Source of the DNA: a virus
Strand: one strand, 5' to 3'
Length of the DNA: 22,340 nucleotides
Virus record (IMG/VR): IMGVR_UViG_3300032304_002224
Coordinates: 1 to 22,340 of that record
This document shows positions 1-7,264 of this stretch, piece by piece. Within the stretch, counting starts at the first letter, position 1, and each line of letters opens with the position of its first letter. The position numbers and the translations under genes are program-made. The notes under the pieces are model-generated. The model saw nothing but the letters and a program-made list of their open reading frames with translations, was not told the origin of the DNA and did no database searches.

Positions 1-72
1 ACATCTCCCGATGAAGTTTGGTGTGTGGAGGAGATTGACGGCACCCCCTGCAACATCACGATCCAAGATTAG
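1..72 (+). CDS. 3' end of an unidentified gene (partial)
   Basis: Frame 1 is open from the first base to a TAG at 70-72 and encodes a 23-residue tail ending in NITIQD. The methyltransferase ATG follows four bases after this stop, which is the tight spacing of an operon. Too little is present to identify the product, and the start lies outside the window. Confidence 0.5.
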   Translation, partial: TSPDEVWCVEEIDGTPCNITIQD

Positions 73-75
73 CCG

Positions 76-699
76 ATGAATAATCCACCACCACCCCCAG
101 AAACCAAGCCCTGCCCTTCCTACCGCCAAAACAATGCCATGACTGCCCGCCCTCAATCTCCGCCATCGCCATCGACTCACGCCGGGCAGTCGTTGGCATC
201 TGTGCCTGGTTCGGTTTCTGCCGTGGACGTGTGCTGCGGGAGCCGGATGTTCTGGTTCGACCGCCAAGACCCTCGCGTGACCTTCGTGGACAAGCGCCGG
301 GAAAGCCATGTGCTGCCCGACAAATCAAGCGCGGGAGGAAGCCGGAAGCTGGTGATAGATCCCGACATCCAAGCGGACTTCACGGCGCTACCGTTCGCGG
401 ATGACACGTTCTCGCTGGTCGTCTTCGATCCGCCGCACCTCATCCGCAACGGCAAGAAAGGCTGGCTCGCGAAGAAATACGGGAAGCTGGAAGGCGACTG
501 GAAAGAGGAACTGCGCCAAGGCTTCGCTGAATGCTTCCGCGTCCTGCATCCCTCTGGAACTCTGATCTTCAAATGGAACGAGCATGAGGTGCCTGTGTCT
601 CAGGTTCTCGCGCTCACACCGGAGCGTCCGCTACTCGGCAACCGCTGCGGAAAAACGGCCAAATCACACTGGATCGTTTTCAGTAAACCGAACGCTTGA
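76..699 (+). CDS. Phage-type SAM-dependent methyltransferase (DPPH motif)
   Basis: A 207-residue class I methyltransferase. Visible features are a motif I-like stretch (residues 50-63, DVCCGSRMFWFDR), an acidic residue after the second strand (VDKR, 71-74), and a motif IV-like tetrapeptide DPPH at 118-121. A strand follows around FRVLHPSGTLIFKW (155-167). DPPx signatures are typical of amino-methyltransferases acting on DNA bases, so DNA modification is likely but the target is unknown. No target-recognition domain is seen. The first 45 residues are Pro/Ser-rich, so translation could instead start at the ATG at 139. The ATG at 76 was kept because it lies four bases after the previous stop. 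Genes of this small type are common in prophages as solitary methyltransferases. Confidence 0.75.
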   Translation: MNNPPPPPETKPCPSYRQNNAMTARPQSPPSPSTHAGQSLASVPGSVSAVDVCCGSRMFWFDRQDPRVTFVDKRRESHVLPDKSSAGGSRKLVIDPDIQADFTALPFADDTFSLVVFDPPHLIRNGKKGWLAKKYGKLEGDWKEELRQGFAECFRVLHPSGTLIFKWNEHEVPVSQVLALTPERPLLGNRCGKTAKSHWIVFSKPNA

Positions 700-707
700 G
701 ATCAGCC

Positions 708-725
708 ACGGGGCCTTAGCCCCGT
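708..725 (+). terminator. GC-rich hairpin after the methyltransferase gene
   Basis: ACGGGGC (708-714) pairs perfectly with GCCCCGT (719-725) around a CTTA loop, nine bases past the methyltransferase stop. No T-run follows, so a classical intrinsic terminator is not proven. The position, between a gene end and the promoter at 793-821, fits transcript termination or 3'-end stabilisation. Confidence 0.4.
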
Positions 726-784
726 TGGACTGCATCTCATTGTTCTCATTCCGTTGCCCAAGACCACCGCAAAAAATTCTTCCG

Positions 785-802
785 ATTATGTGTTGACATA
801 AT
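785..802. promoter_or_regulatory. Operator-like dyad overlapping the -35 box
   Basis: ATTATGT (785-791) and ACATAAT (796-802) form a perfect 7-bp inverted repeat with a 4-bp spacer. The right half-site overlaps the -35 hexamer TTGACA (793-798). A dyad of this size covering a promoter is the usual layout of a phage repressor or Cro operator. The binding protein is not known; the XRE protein at 22084-22293 is one candidate. Confidence 0.5.
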
Positions 803-821
803 TCAAGTGATCGACTAATAT
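793..821 (+). promoter_or_regulatory. Strong sigma70-type promoter
   Basis: A consensus -35 box TTGACA (793-798) is followed by a 17-bp spacer and a -10 box TAATAT (816-821). It lies 64 bp upstream of the ATG at 886 and should drive the three small plus-strand genes at 886-1873. It is the best promoter visible in the window. Confidence 0.7.
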
Positions 822-824
822 CAC
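807..824. promoter_or_regulatory. Second dyad overlapping the -10 box
   Basis: GTGAT (807-811) and ATCAC (820-824) form an inverted repeat with an 8-bp spacer that encloses most of the -10 box. With the dyad at 785-802 it places two candidate operator sites over one promoter. The short half-sites make this the weaker of the two. Confidence 0.3.
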
Positions 825-885
825 ATCGTCTCACAAGGGACACCGCACCGGCGGCTCCGGTCCAACTCAGCAAAGAATACAAGCT

Positions 886-1413
886 ATGACAACCACACAA
901 GACCTCGTCGCCATCACTGGCAACACCTACCCCGTCAAGGACGCACTGAAGGCCATCGGAGCACGATGGAATGCAGATCGCAAATGCTGGATGATCGCGC
1001 CAGACAAGGCCGACAAAGCCCGCCAGATCGTCAGCGGCAGCAACACCGCGCCATCCGCCCCGCGTGGATGCAATCCACCGCCCCGCCCTGCGCCAGCCCC
1101 AAGCCCCTACGCTGGCACGAAATACCAAGTGCGGCCCAAGCCAGTGAGCAAATATGCCCCACTCTTCGGAGCCGACACCCTCGAAGAAATCGTTGTCTGG
1201 CTGGACGCAAACACCCAGTGGAATTACAGTGGCACCAACGGCGGCTTTCAGACGCGGGGCAAGGGCTACACAGACATCGCCGTCTGCACCCGTGGCACCA
1301 CGATGGATGGCTCCGGCGAAAACCTCATCAGCAAATGGATGCCCTGCAAAGAGGATTACGACCTCTGCCATCGCGTCACACCAGGGCGCGAAAACAACTT
1401 CGACGACCGTTAA
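886..1413 (+). CDS. Phage protein with N-terminal DUF5710-like domain
   Basis: A 175-residue protein. Residues 8-48 (TYPVKDALKAIGARW then KCWMIAP) resemble the small domain found at the N-terminus of many phage and plasmid DNA-metabolism proteins (DUF5710-like: K-x-x-I/L-G-A-x-W-x-x-x-x-x-x-W). A Pro-rich linker follows (about 58-75), then a C-terminal part with several Trp residues and no motif I recognise. The gene is first downstream of the promoter at 793-821. The leader is about 60 nt and shows no clear ribosome binding site. The domain assignment is by eye; the function is unknown. Confidence 0.7.
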   Translation: MTTTQDLVAITGNTYPVKDALKAIGARWNADRKCWMIAPDKADKARQIVSGSNTAPSAPRGCNPPPRPAPAPSPYAGTKYQVRPKPVSKYAPLFGADTLEEIVVWLDANTQWNYSGTNGGFQTRGKGYTDIAVCTRGTTMDGSGENLISKWMPCKEDYDLCHRVTPGRENNFDDR

Positions 1414-1431
1414 TTTCACCCAACACCCAAA

Positions 1432-1668
1432 ATGAAAACAGATCTATTCTTTCCTCCTGGCGTCCAGCGCCGATTCTTCGAGCTGGTGCCCGAAAAACCA
1501 ACGCCACGCCTCGCCGACGATGCAATTCACGCGCGCATGGATGCGCTATGGCTCAAGCGCAACCAGTGCGACGAGTCGGAGATCGACGACATCGACGACA
1601 TCGACGCGGAGATGCTCCGCATCGCCGTTGCCGTTGCCCGCAACCTGCCGCTGCCACCAGATGAGTGA
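1432..1668 (+). CDS. Small acidic hypothetical protein
   Basis: A 78-residue protein with an acidic centre (DESEIDDIDDIDAEM, about residues 49-63), preceded by a helical segment with basic residues. It starts 18 bp after the previous stop and its end overlaps the next start by 8 bp, so it sits in the same transcription unit. The family is not recognised. Acidic small phage proteins sometimes inhibit host nucleases or DNA-binding proteins, but nothing here shows that. Confidence 0.6.
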   Translation: MKTDLFFPPGVQRRFFELVPEKPTPRLADDAIHARMDALWLKRNQCDESEIDDIDDIDAEMLRIAVAVARNLPLPPDE

Positions 1669-1873
1669 TGCGCAACCAACACGAGGAGCGCCCCCGAAAC
1701 GGGGCGCTCATGCCGCGTCCGCTTATCTCCACATCCGGCTTGATGTGGAGCGCAAAAACCACTACACGCGCTTCGCCAAAAAGCGCCGCACTGGAGACAA
1801 GACGCTCGCGGGCCTTGTGATCGACACGCTCGATGCGGCGACATGCTTCGTCAGGAATGAGAACGCTGTTTAG
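1661..1873 (+). CDS. Putative ribbon-helix-helix protein
   Basis: A 70-residue basic protein with the start chosen at the ATG that overlaps the preceding stop by 8 bp. After a Pro/Gly-rich N-terminal arm, residues 20-28 (SAYLHIRLD) look like the DNA-contacting beta strand of an Arc/MetJ-type ribbon-helix-helix fold. Two helices follow: VERKNHYTRFAKKR (29-42) and KTLAGLVIDTLDAA (47-60). The length and the alternating strand fit that family. A transcriptional repressor or an antitoxin-like role is possible, but no toxin gene is adjacent. The fold assignment is inferred from pattern only. Confidence 0.55.
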   Translation: MSDAQPTRGAPPKRGAHAASAYLHIRLDVERKNHYTRFAKKRRTGDKTLAGLVIDTLDAATCFVRNENAV

Positions 1874-1887
1874 CCTACTGGCTGTTA

Positions 1888-1901
1888 GCATAATTTTATG
1901 C
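1888..1901. promoter_or_regulatory. Short AT-rich palindrome after the early operon
   Basis: GCATAA-TT-TTATGC is a perfect 14-bp palindrome 15 bp past the stop at 1873. It could be a weak terminator stem or a protein binding site at the left edge of the attachment region. There is no supporting T-run. Confidence 0.25.
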
Positions 1902-1954
1902 AATTTATCCCCGCTCGCACAAGCCATCTTTTGTCACCGATCAGGGTTGTTGGT

Positions 1955-1972
1955 TTGCCCACTGATTGCCCA
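1955..1972 (+). repeat. Left pair of TTGCCCA arm-site repeats
   Basis: TTGCCCA occurs at 1955-1961 and 1966-1972, 11 bp apart, on the left of the tRNA fragment. A small inverted repeat, CTGATT (1962-1967) with AATCAG (1975-1980), surrounds the second copy. Confidence 0.55.
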
Positions 1973-2009
1973 TGAATCAGCTAACTCGTTGAAATGAAGC
2001 GTAAACACA

Positions 2010-2059
2010 GAAGACTCTTAATCTTTTGGTCGAAGGTTCGAATCCTTCCGGGGGTACCA
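2010..2059 (+). tRNA. 3' fragment of tRNA-Lys(CUU), attP core
   Basis: The fragment has a 5-bp anticodon stem (GAAGA 2010-2014 with TCTTT 2022-2026, one G-U pair) and loop CTCTTAA with anticodon CTT (2017-2019). Next come a 5-nt variable loop and a perfect T-arm (GAAGG 2032-2036, TTCGAAT loop, CCTTC 2044-2048). The acceptor 3' strand CGGGGGT (2049-2055), discriminator A and an encoded CCA (2057-2059) complete it. Homology stops at 2009: no D-arm fits and no ACCCCCG acceptor 5' strand lies upstream. It is therefore not a functional tRNA but a target-identical sequence of the kind integrases use for tRNA 3' ends. Confidence 0.8.
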
Positions 2060-2073
2060 CTCTTTTGGGGTGA

Positions 2074-2159
2074 TTGCCCAGTGTGGCGTTGATTTGGTGT
2101 TGTGTTGGTGTTGGGGTTGTGTAGAGTTTAAAGTATGCCGATTGCCCACGCATTGCCCA
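2074..2159 (+). repeat. Right-side TTGCCCA arm-site repeats
   Basis: Single copy at 2074-2080, then a pair at 2142-2148 and 2153-2159 spaced 11 bp, matching the left-hand pair. Between them (about 2083-2125) the plus strand is very G/T-rich with repeated GGTGTTG. The pair lies inside codons 3-9 of the integrase gene. Confidence 0.5.
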
Positions 2160-3274
2160 CCAGAAAACCTGCTCGTAGCCGGGAGGTAATCACGTTTGAG
2201 GGCGTCAATTACCCACTGACGCTGGAACTGGGGAAAGGGTGGCGGATGAGATCACGCTCAATTCATCGTCGTGTCGATTATTTTACGGGCACCCTCAACA
2301 AGGTCGTGGCTCGCCGTTTGTGCCTCGCTCATCTGGCGGAATTGAAGACGGGGAAGCCGAGGCCGACTACGCAGACGCTCGAAGATGTCGTTGCGTGCTA
2401 CCAAACAATGGCCAAGCGCGCCGGCATAGCGACCGAGAGATTAAACATCCGCAGCCTGCGGCAGGTGGTGCAGGCGGTCACGGGAAAGGATTTGCGGCAT
2501 TATTACCTGCACGATCTAGGGCCGGACCTGTGGGCAAAATATCAGGCCATTAAGCAAGGGTTGCCTCGGGTGGATTTGTCGATTCGGCGCGCGTCACACA
2601 CGAGCATCAACACGACCGTTAGGGCTGCGGTGTCGATGTTTATCCCTAAGCTGAGGCCGGGGTATGAGCGCGCGGGGCTCACGATTCCCACCAACACTTG
2701 CTCAGTGCAGTGGCTCCAAACGCTCAAGCGCCGGCCTGCGGGGTTTCAGGAGGCCGAGATGTTGGCAGCCTGGGCGGCGCTGACTGATCAACAGGCTTTA
2801 TGGTTTGCGGTAGCGCTGGCAAGGTTTGCAGGGTTGAGGAAAGAGGAGATCGGGGGATGCCGCGGCGGTTGGTTGGTGCGGCATGATGGGGTTTGGTGTC
2901 TGGAGATGCGCGACCGGGAAAGCGAAGGATGGTACACCAAGACCGGAGCGCACTATTTTGCGATGATCACTCACCCCGCGCTGATCGAGGCTTTGCAGGC
3001 GGTGCCACCGGACGATTTGGTCATTGGTGCCATTTCAAACCGCACCAACTGGCTGGATCGGGGGCCGCAACAATGGCTCAGGCCGTTCATGGGCACCCGT
3101 GAGGAAATTTACAGGCCCCTGCACCGGCTCCGCGCGGCTTATCTGGCCAGCATCCAGCGTGAGGCCCTGATCGAGATGCAGCAGGCGGCTACGCGCAAGG
3201 CATCCGCTCAAGCTGGCCACACTCAGACCACCACAACCAGTCGGCATTATTTGCCGGCCTCCATTGCCTCTTGA
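2135..3274 (+). CDS. int: Tyrosine-type site-specific integrase
   Basis: A 379-residue tyrosine recombinase that would catalyse integration and excision between attP and a tRNA-Lys attB. The catalytic set is complete: Arg235 (GLRKEE), a likely catalytic Lys near 269 in the beta hairpin, His330-x-x-Arg333 (HRLR), His362 (GH) and nucleophile Tyr372 (SRHYL). A core-binding SAM-like region lies around residues 78-180. The N-terminal 60 residues would hold the arm-binding domain. The start at 2135 lies within 80 bp of the tRNA core, and TTGCCCA repeats overlap the first codons. The length is normal for phage integrases. The next gene follows one base after the stop. Confidence 0.92.
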   Translation: MPIAHALPTRKPARSREVITFEGVNYPLTLELGKGWRMRSRSIHRRVDYFTGTLNKVVARRLCLAHLAELKTGKPRPTTQTLEDVVACYQTMAKRAGIATERLNIRSLRQVVQAVTGKDLRHYYLHDLGPDLWAKYQAIKQGLPRVDLSIRRASHTSINTTVRAAVSMFIPKLRPGYERAGLTIPTNTCSVQWLQTLKRRPAGFQEAEMLAAWAALTDQQALWFAVALARFAGLRKEEIGGCRGGWLVRHDGVWCLEMRDRESEGWYTKTGAHYFAMITHPALIEALQAVPPDDLVIGAISNRTNWLDRGPQQWLRPFMGTREEIYRPLHRLRAAYLASIQREALIEMQQAATRKASAQAGHTQTTTTSRHYLPASIAS

Positions 3275-3275
3275 C

Positions 3276-3596
3276 ATGCCATTCAAAGACCCAGAAAAAC
3301 GTAGGGCGTGGGACCGCGAAAGGTCACGCCAGCGCTATGTCAAAGATCCCGAGGCTGAGAGGGAGCGCCTCTTTCTCTACTACCAAGCCAACCTTGAAAA
3401 GCGGCGGAAGGTTAATGCTCAGGCCGCCCGCAAAGCTGGGAGAAAAGAAAAACCCAAGGGGCCCAAGGCCAAACAAGAGGTGGTCGTTTCTACTTCGAAG
3501 CGCTATCGGTATCTGAACGGCCTGATTTATTTCACCAGCAAAAAAGGATTTACGCTAGCTGAAGTGAAGGACATCCTGAAGGGCTATTCCCCCTAG
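3276..3596 (+). CDS. Small highly basic hypothetical protein
   Basis: A 106-residue protein starting at the ATG directly after the integrase stop. Residues 1-65 are rich in Lys, Arg and Glu (MPFKDPEKRRAW, then several RER and KRRK clusters) and probably form a long charged helix. This resembles the charged segment seen at the start of some phage HNH proteins. The last 35 residues (YLNGLIYFTSKKGFTLAEVKDIL) look like a small compact domain. It may be a DNA-binding accessory or excision factor because it is co-transcribed with int, but no known Xis motif is visible. It converges on the tail gene with only three bases between the two stops. Confidence 0.65.
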   Translation: MPFKDPEKRRAWDRERSRQRYVKDPEAERERLFLYYQANLEKRRKVNAQAARKAGRKEKPKGPKAKQEVVVSTSKRYRYLNGLIYFTSKKGFTLAEVKDILKGYSP

Positions 3597-3599
3597 TTT

Positions 3600-6323
3600 T
3601 TACACCCCTGCCCCAGCCCGATATTCGAGGCTGAGATCGCGCACGATAAACGGCTTTTGCTCCGCGCAGAGGATGCGAAAATTGACCTTCGCGGCCGTGT
3701 CGAGCGCGCTGAAAAGCAGTTTGTGCGCCCGGCCTTGGCCGAGGGTACCAATATCGCCGTAGGTGCGGGTCAGCGTGTTGCCGGCGGCGGTGGTAATCGT
3801 CATTTCCACGAGCCCGCGACTGCCCACAACAGTGTTCCAGATCAGTGCAACGAACTGTTTGCGCTGGCTGGCATCATTCAAATCGACCATGCCCGTTTCG
3901 AGTTCGGCGATATATGCGCGTCGGTAGGCCCTACCACCCCAGGTTGCTTGTCCGTAGCCGGCATCACCGACCGGCGCGGTATCGGGGATCGCATAGGAGG
4001 TGGCCGGTGCCACGATGGGCAGCGCGTCCGAAAAATCGCCTTGGTTGGCGGTGTCCCAGACAAACAAATTCATGGCTTCGTCTGCAAAGATAAACTCAGG
4101 CCGGTTTGGCTCCATGCCCGTGAGGCCGTGAATCTTTGGGTGATCGAACTCACCCACCAAACCCTTGGCTAAAAAGTCGTAGGCAAACCCTTTCAAGGTG
4201 CCATCAAGCGCTGGCACAAAAAACCAGATCATCTGTCCGCGGCTATCTGGAAACATAAAAACCCGCTCAGGATTTTTTTGCACCGCATCGCGATCTGCGC
4301 GAGCCATGATATACGCGGCAGAGTCCAGCGCGGCAAAATTCGAGTCGTTGCGGCCGTAGCGGGTGCCGTTGAATTGGTATAGCTGGAGATCCATGCCCAG
4401 AAAATACAACTCCCCTCCAACCCATTGGGTAATCGCATTGCCGTTGAGCGCACCCGCAATCCCTGGCGGTTGAAATTGGTTGTCGGGGTTGTTTGGGTCG
4501 ATCATCGACACCCCCACGGCCGTGTGCAGCGCGACTCGGAAATTGTCTGAGTACATCGCGGAGATGCGGTTCGACGATGCGCCGTGCCCCTGAAACACCT
4601 CGTACGAATCCACATTGGCCCCCTCGGGTGCCAGTTCCGTTTCGTTGGCCGGCCGGGAAACATAGAGCCGGTTTGGTTGGTCCTCGTATCCGCCGGACCA
4701 GTGTTGCCCATTGCACTGCACGCAGTGCAGCGTGGGCAGAGCTTGGTGTTGCTCCACGTACATTTCCTGCCCAAATTCCGTGTCTGACCCGATGGTAATT
4801 GTCTGGGTGGTACCGTTATTCGAGATCGGGTTGTCCGGCTCCACGAGGTAATACAATGCCGTCTCATCCTCACCAAATTGCAGGTAGATTCTAATATTGC
4901 TAAACCGACCGCCGCCAGCCACGGGATTGGTCGGGACCGTCACCACGATGTCATTAGCAGCGAGCGCGTTGATGATCACTGAATTGGAAATTGGGCTATT
5001 GAGCCCTTCGTAGCCGAGTCCATCCTTGCCAGTGTCAAAATACCGCGCAAAAACCGTCACCGTGCGGTTCGAAAAACCTGTGCTTTTACCGGTGCCACTC
5101 CCACCGGAAAGCGCGGTGATCGACCACGAGCCCGTGTCAGTGGTCGTGTTTGCGGCTGAGGTCGATGCACTTAGAATTGTGATCGCTTTTGAGTCGCCAT
5201 TGACGAACGAAACAATGGCGTTGTTGCTCGACCCACCTGAGCCCGGAGAGGTAAAAACGGTGTAATGGTAAGGGCTGGCAACCGTGCCCAACCCCGTCAG
5301 TGTCGAGCGAATGCCGACCCCGTACGGGTCGTAAGTGATACGCACATAAATGCGGCCATTGGCAGTTGACCCTGGAAAATTGGTGGCGTTGGCCTCAAAC
5401 GTCAGTGAGGCCGCGCCTGCGCGTTGGCCCGATCCTCCTCCGCCGGGAATGGTGTACTTGGCGGAGACGTTGGTGCTGGACGTAGGTGGCGTCACTGAGA
5501 CTTGCGGGGCCGCCGGTCGCGTGTTGTCACCTGAGAGCCGCCACTTGCCTGGGATCGCCGTGCGGGTAATTTGCACGATGGCCGGGATGTCTTTCCCGTT
5601 GCGCACATGAAGCTGGCTCTGGAAGCGCTGAGCATACCAGCGCGCTGAGGTATGCAGGCGGACGGCCAGCACTTCCCACGTTGCACCGGCGGCGGTAAAT
5701 TCCACCGTTCCCGTGTAGGTAGCATCATCGCCGCAGTAAAACGGTCCTCCGCGCGCCTTGCCTGCCGGGATGTTGTAGAACAGCAGGAAAGTCTTTCCGT
5801 ATTTGCTCAGCAGCAGCGCCACGGTGCTATCCGCGTCGGCCAAGGTGCGCTGCGGTTGCAGTTGAAGGAACCCCGTGCCTCCCGTCATGGAAATCAGCGC
5901 CGAGGATGGCGTCAGCGATAAACCGCAGATGTTGCCAACCAAATTCCTCACATAATAATTGGTGCTCGTGTTGAAAGTGTGCGGGCTGCCGGAAATGGAG
6001 GCCATGGGAAAGGTGCCCGTGGTCGAGACGCGCACGATCTCGCCAGCGGTCAGAAAATTCTGATAGACGTTCAGTTCAGTGGGGGTGCCTGCACGAGTGG
6101 TGCACTTGGCTAACGGAGGCCGCAGCGCGGTAATTGTCGTCTTGATCGTTTGGCTCGCCCCCAGCGCCCACAGCCGCTGGTAAATGGGCATTCCCTTGAA
6201 TCCGCCCCATGGGCGCAAAAGGATGTTCTTCGCTTTTTGCAGCTTGGTGCCGAGGTGAGTGGTTTCCAGCAGCGTCGAGATTCCGCCAAACCCTCGAATT
6301 GGAAAGACGCTTGTTTTAGCCAT
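3600..6323 (-). CDS. Large podovirus-type tail (stabilisation/tubular) protein
   Basis: A 907-residue structural protein. The N-terminal region (about residues 28-50, KAKNILLRPWGGFKGMPIYQ) has the arrangement seen in tail tubular B-like or stabilisation proteins, where a conserved Asn-Met/Leu-Leu-Arg-Pro-x-Gly-Gly segment precedes a beta-rich body. Residues 97-152 carry a short phage structural motif (STTGTFPMASISG, then NYYVRNL, then a Gly-rich end). The C-terminal half has repeated Trp/Gly/Asp strands (RLYVSRPANETE, AVGVSMIDPNNPDNQ, ELYFLGMDLQLYQFNG) suggestive of a beta propeller. It is the last gene of the minus-strand block, five bases after the 310-residue gene. No Shine-Dalgarno sequence precedes the ATG. 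Confidence 0.75.
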   Translation of the reverse strand: MAKTSVFPIRGFGGISTLLETTHLGTKLQKAKNILLRPWGGFKGMPIYQRLWALGASQTIKTTITALRPPLAKCTTRAGTPTELNVYQNFLTAGEIVRVSTTGTFPMASISGSPHTFNTSTNYYVRNLVGNICGLSLTPSSALISMTGGTGFLQLQPQRTLADADSTVALLLSKYGKTFLLFYNIPAGKARGGPFYCGDDATYTGTVEFTAAGATWEVLAVRLHTSARWYAQRFQSQLHVRNGKDIPAIVQITRTAIPGKWRLSGDNTRPAAPQVSVTPPTSSTNVSAKYTIPGGGGSGQRAGAASLTFEANATNFPGSTANGRIYVRITYDPYGVGIRSTLTGLGTVASPYHYTVFTSPGSGGSSNNAIVSFVNGDSKAITILSASTSAANTTTDTGSWSITALSGGSGTGKSTGFSNRTVTVFARYFDTGKDGLGYEGLNSPISNSVIINALAANDIVVTVPTNPVAGGGRFSNIRIYLQFGEDETALYYLVEPDNPISNNGTTQTITIGSDTEFGQEMYVEQHQALPTLHCVQCNGQHWSGGYEDQPNRLYVSRPANETELAPEGANVDSYEVFQGHGASSNRISAMYSDNFRVALHTAVGVSMIDPNNPDNQFQPPGIAGALNGNAITQWVGGELYFLGMDLQLYQFNGTRYGRNDSNFAALDSAAYIMARADRDAVQKNPERVFMFPDSRGQMIWFFVPALDGTLKGFAYDFLAKGLVGEFDHPKIHGLTGMEPNRPEFIFADEAMNLFVWDTANQGDFSDALPIVAPATSYAIPDTAPVGDAGYGQATWGGRAYRRAYIAELETGMVDLNDASQRKQFVALIWNTVVGSRGLVEMTITTAAGNTLTRTYGDIGTLGQGRAHKLLFSALDTAAKVNFRILCAEQKPFIVRDLSLEYRAGAGV

Positions 6324-6328
6324 AAGAA

Positions 6329-7261
6329 TTAATCAGTGAAATCGCCGGCGCAGACCACGTTGCTCTCAACGTAGCCGTGAGGTTTGAGCGATTCGAGCAT
6401 AGCCAGCGCGGTGTCGTAATCGTCCTGAAGATCGTTGCGATTGCCTGCAAACTGAGGCCAGCTTGAAAATTTCATTCTAAAGATCGGCATCAGGATGGAC
6501 TCATGGTAAGCATGAGGGACCAGCCATGTGCGGCTATCGTTCCACGCCGTTACCCGTGGGGCCGTTTGCTCGACCTTCATGGTGATCACCATTTGCTCAT
6601 CGGGCAGGCTGGAAAAGCGGAGCACGGGACCGCGGGATCCGTTGAACGTGCTTTGTTGCACAATCAAAAAAGCGGTCGGCGTTTGAATCTCGCGCTGCGC
6701 AAAGGTCAACGGGTAGAGCCATGGGCCAGCGCCGTGATTGCTGTTCATGGTGCCGCCGGCGTCGTAGGTCTGGCGGGTGCGCTCACTCTCAAGCGGGACC
6801 AGTTCCCACTTGCCCTCGATGACCACGGGCGGGATCACCTGCCTCACATTGTCACCAGGCTGAATAACATCTTGGTAAATCGTGGCCACAACTCCCGCGG
6901 CCGTCGGGCCGGTGTAGGGCTTGAGCAGCGTCGGGCTCGCGCCGGCGGCCGTAATGATCACGTTTTGCGCTTCATCGCCCGGAATAACGATGGTGCAACC
7001 GGCCATCCACGAGGAGTAACCCGTGATCGTGATGGCTTGGGATTTCTGCGTCACTGATACCGTGACCGATTGCGGGCCCCGAATCAGATAGCCCTGCGGT
7101 TCCTCGCACCAAAATGAATCTCCCATGAGGGTGTAAATGTGCTGGAGAGACGCATTTAGATCCCGCAACATGCGGTCGGCCGTGCCCGGTGCGGCGTGGG
7201 AGATGTCCTCAATGCCCAAAAGCCCGCACCCATCTTTTTGAATTTCTAGGGCCGCGCTCAT
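6329..7261 (-). CDS. Probable head-tail adaptor or tail protein
   Basis: A 310-residue protein between the small 157-codon ORF and the large tail protein. An N-terminal helical segment (DRMLRDLNASLQHIYTLMGDSFW, about residues 29-51) is followed by a beta-rich domain with Gly/Asp turns (VTVSVTQKSQAITITGYSSW, CTIVIPGDEAQNVIITAAG). The C-terminal helix has paired Asp residues (NDLQDDYDTALAMLESL). This architecture and its place next to a tubular B-like protein suggest a tail tube, adaptor or gatekeeper component of a podovirus, by analogy to T7 gp11. I do not recognise the family with certainty. It begins three bases after the preceding gene's stop. Confidence 0.65.
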   Translation of the reverse strand: MSAALEIQKDGCGLLGIEDISHAAPGTADRMLRDLNASLQHIYTLMGDSFWCEEPQGYLIRGPQSVTVSVTQKSQAITITGYSSWMAGCTIVIPGDEAQNVIITAAGASPTLLKPYTGPTAAGVVATIYQDVIQPGDNVRQVIPPVVIEGKWELVPLESERTRQTYDAGGTMNSNHGAGPWLYPLTFAQREIQTPTAFLIVQQSTFNGSRGPVLRFSSLPDEQMVITMKVEQTAPRVTAWNDSRTWLVPHAYHESILMPIFRMKFSSWPQFAGNRNDLQDDYDTALAMLESLKPHGYVESNVVCAGDFTD

Positions 7262-7264
7262 GGC

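Larger units (their letters stand above)
1954..2160. other. Putative phage attachment site (attP)
   Basis: The interval contains a 50-nt 3' fragment of a tRNA-Lys gene (2010-2059) as the likely core. The motif TTGCCCA occurs at 1955-1961, 1966-1972, 2074-2080, 2142-2148 and 2153-2159. The outer copies form two pairs, each with an 11-bp spacing (one helical turn), as expected for arm-type integrase sites. The integrase ATG at 2135 lies just inside the right pair, so Int binding there could affect its own expression. In an integrated prophage the host 5' half of the tRNA would lie directly left of the core. It does not, so the site looks unrecombined or tandem. Confidence 0.7.

Noticed and set aside
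2010-2059. Functional tRNA-Lys gene
   Set aside because: The acceptor 5' strand and D-arm are missing upstream, so only the 3' half is present.
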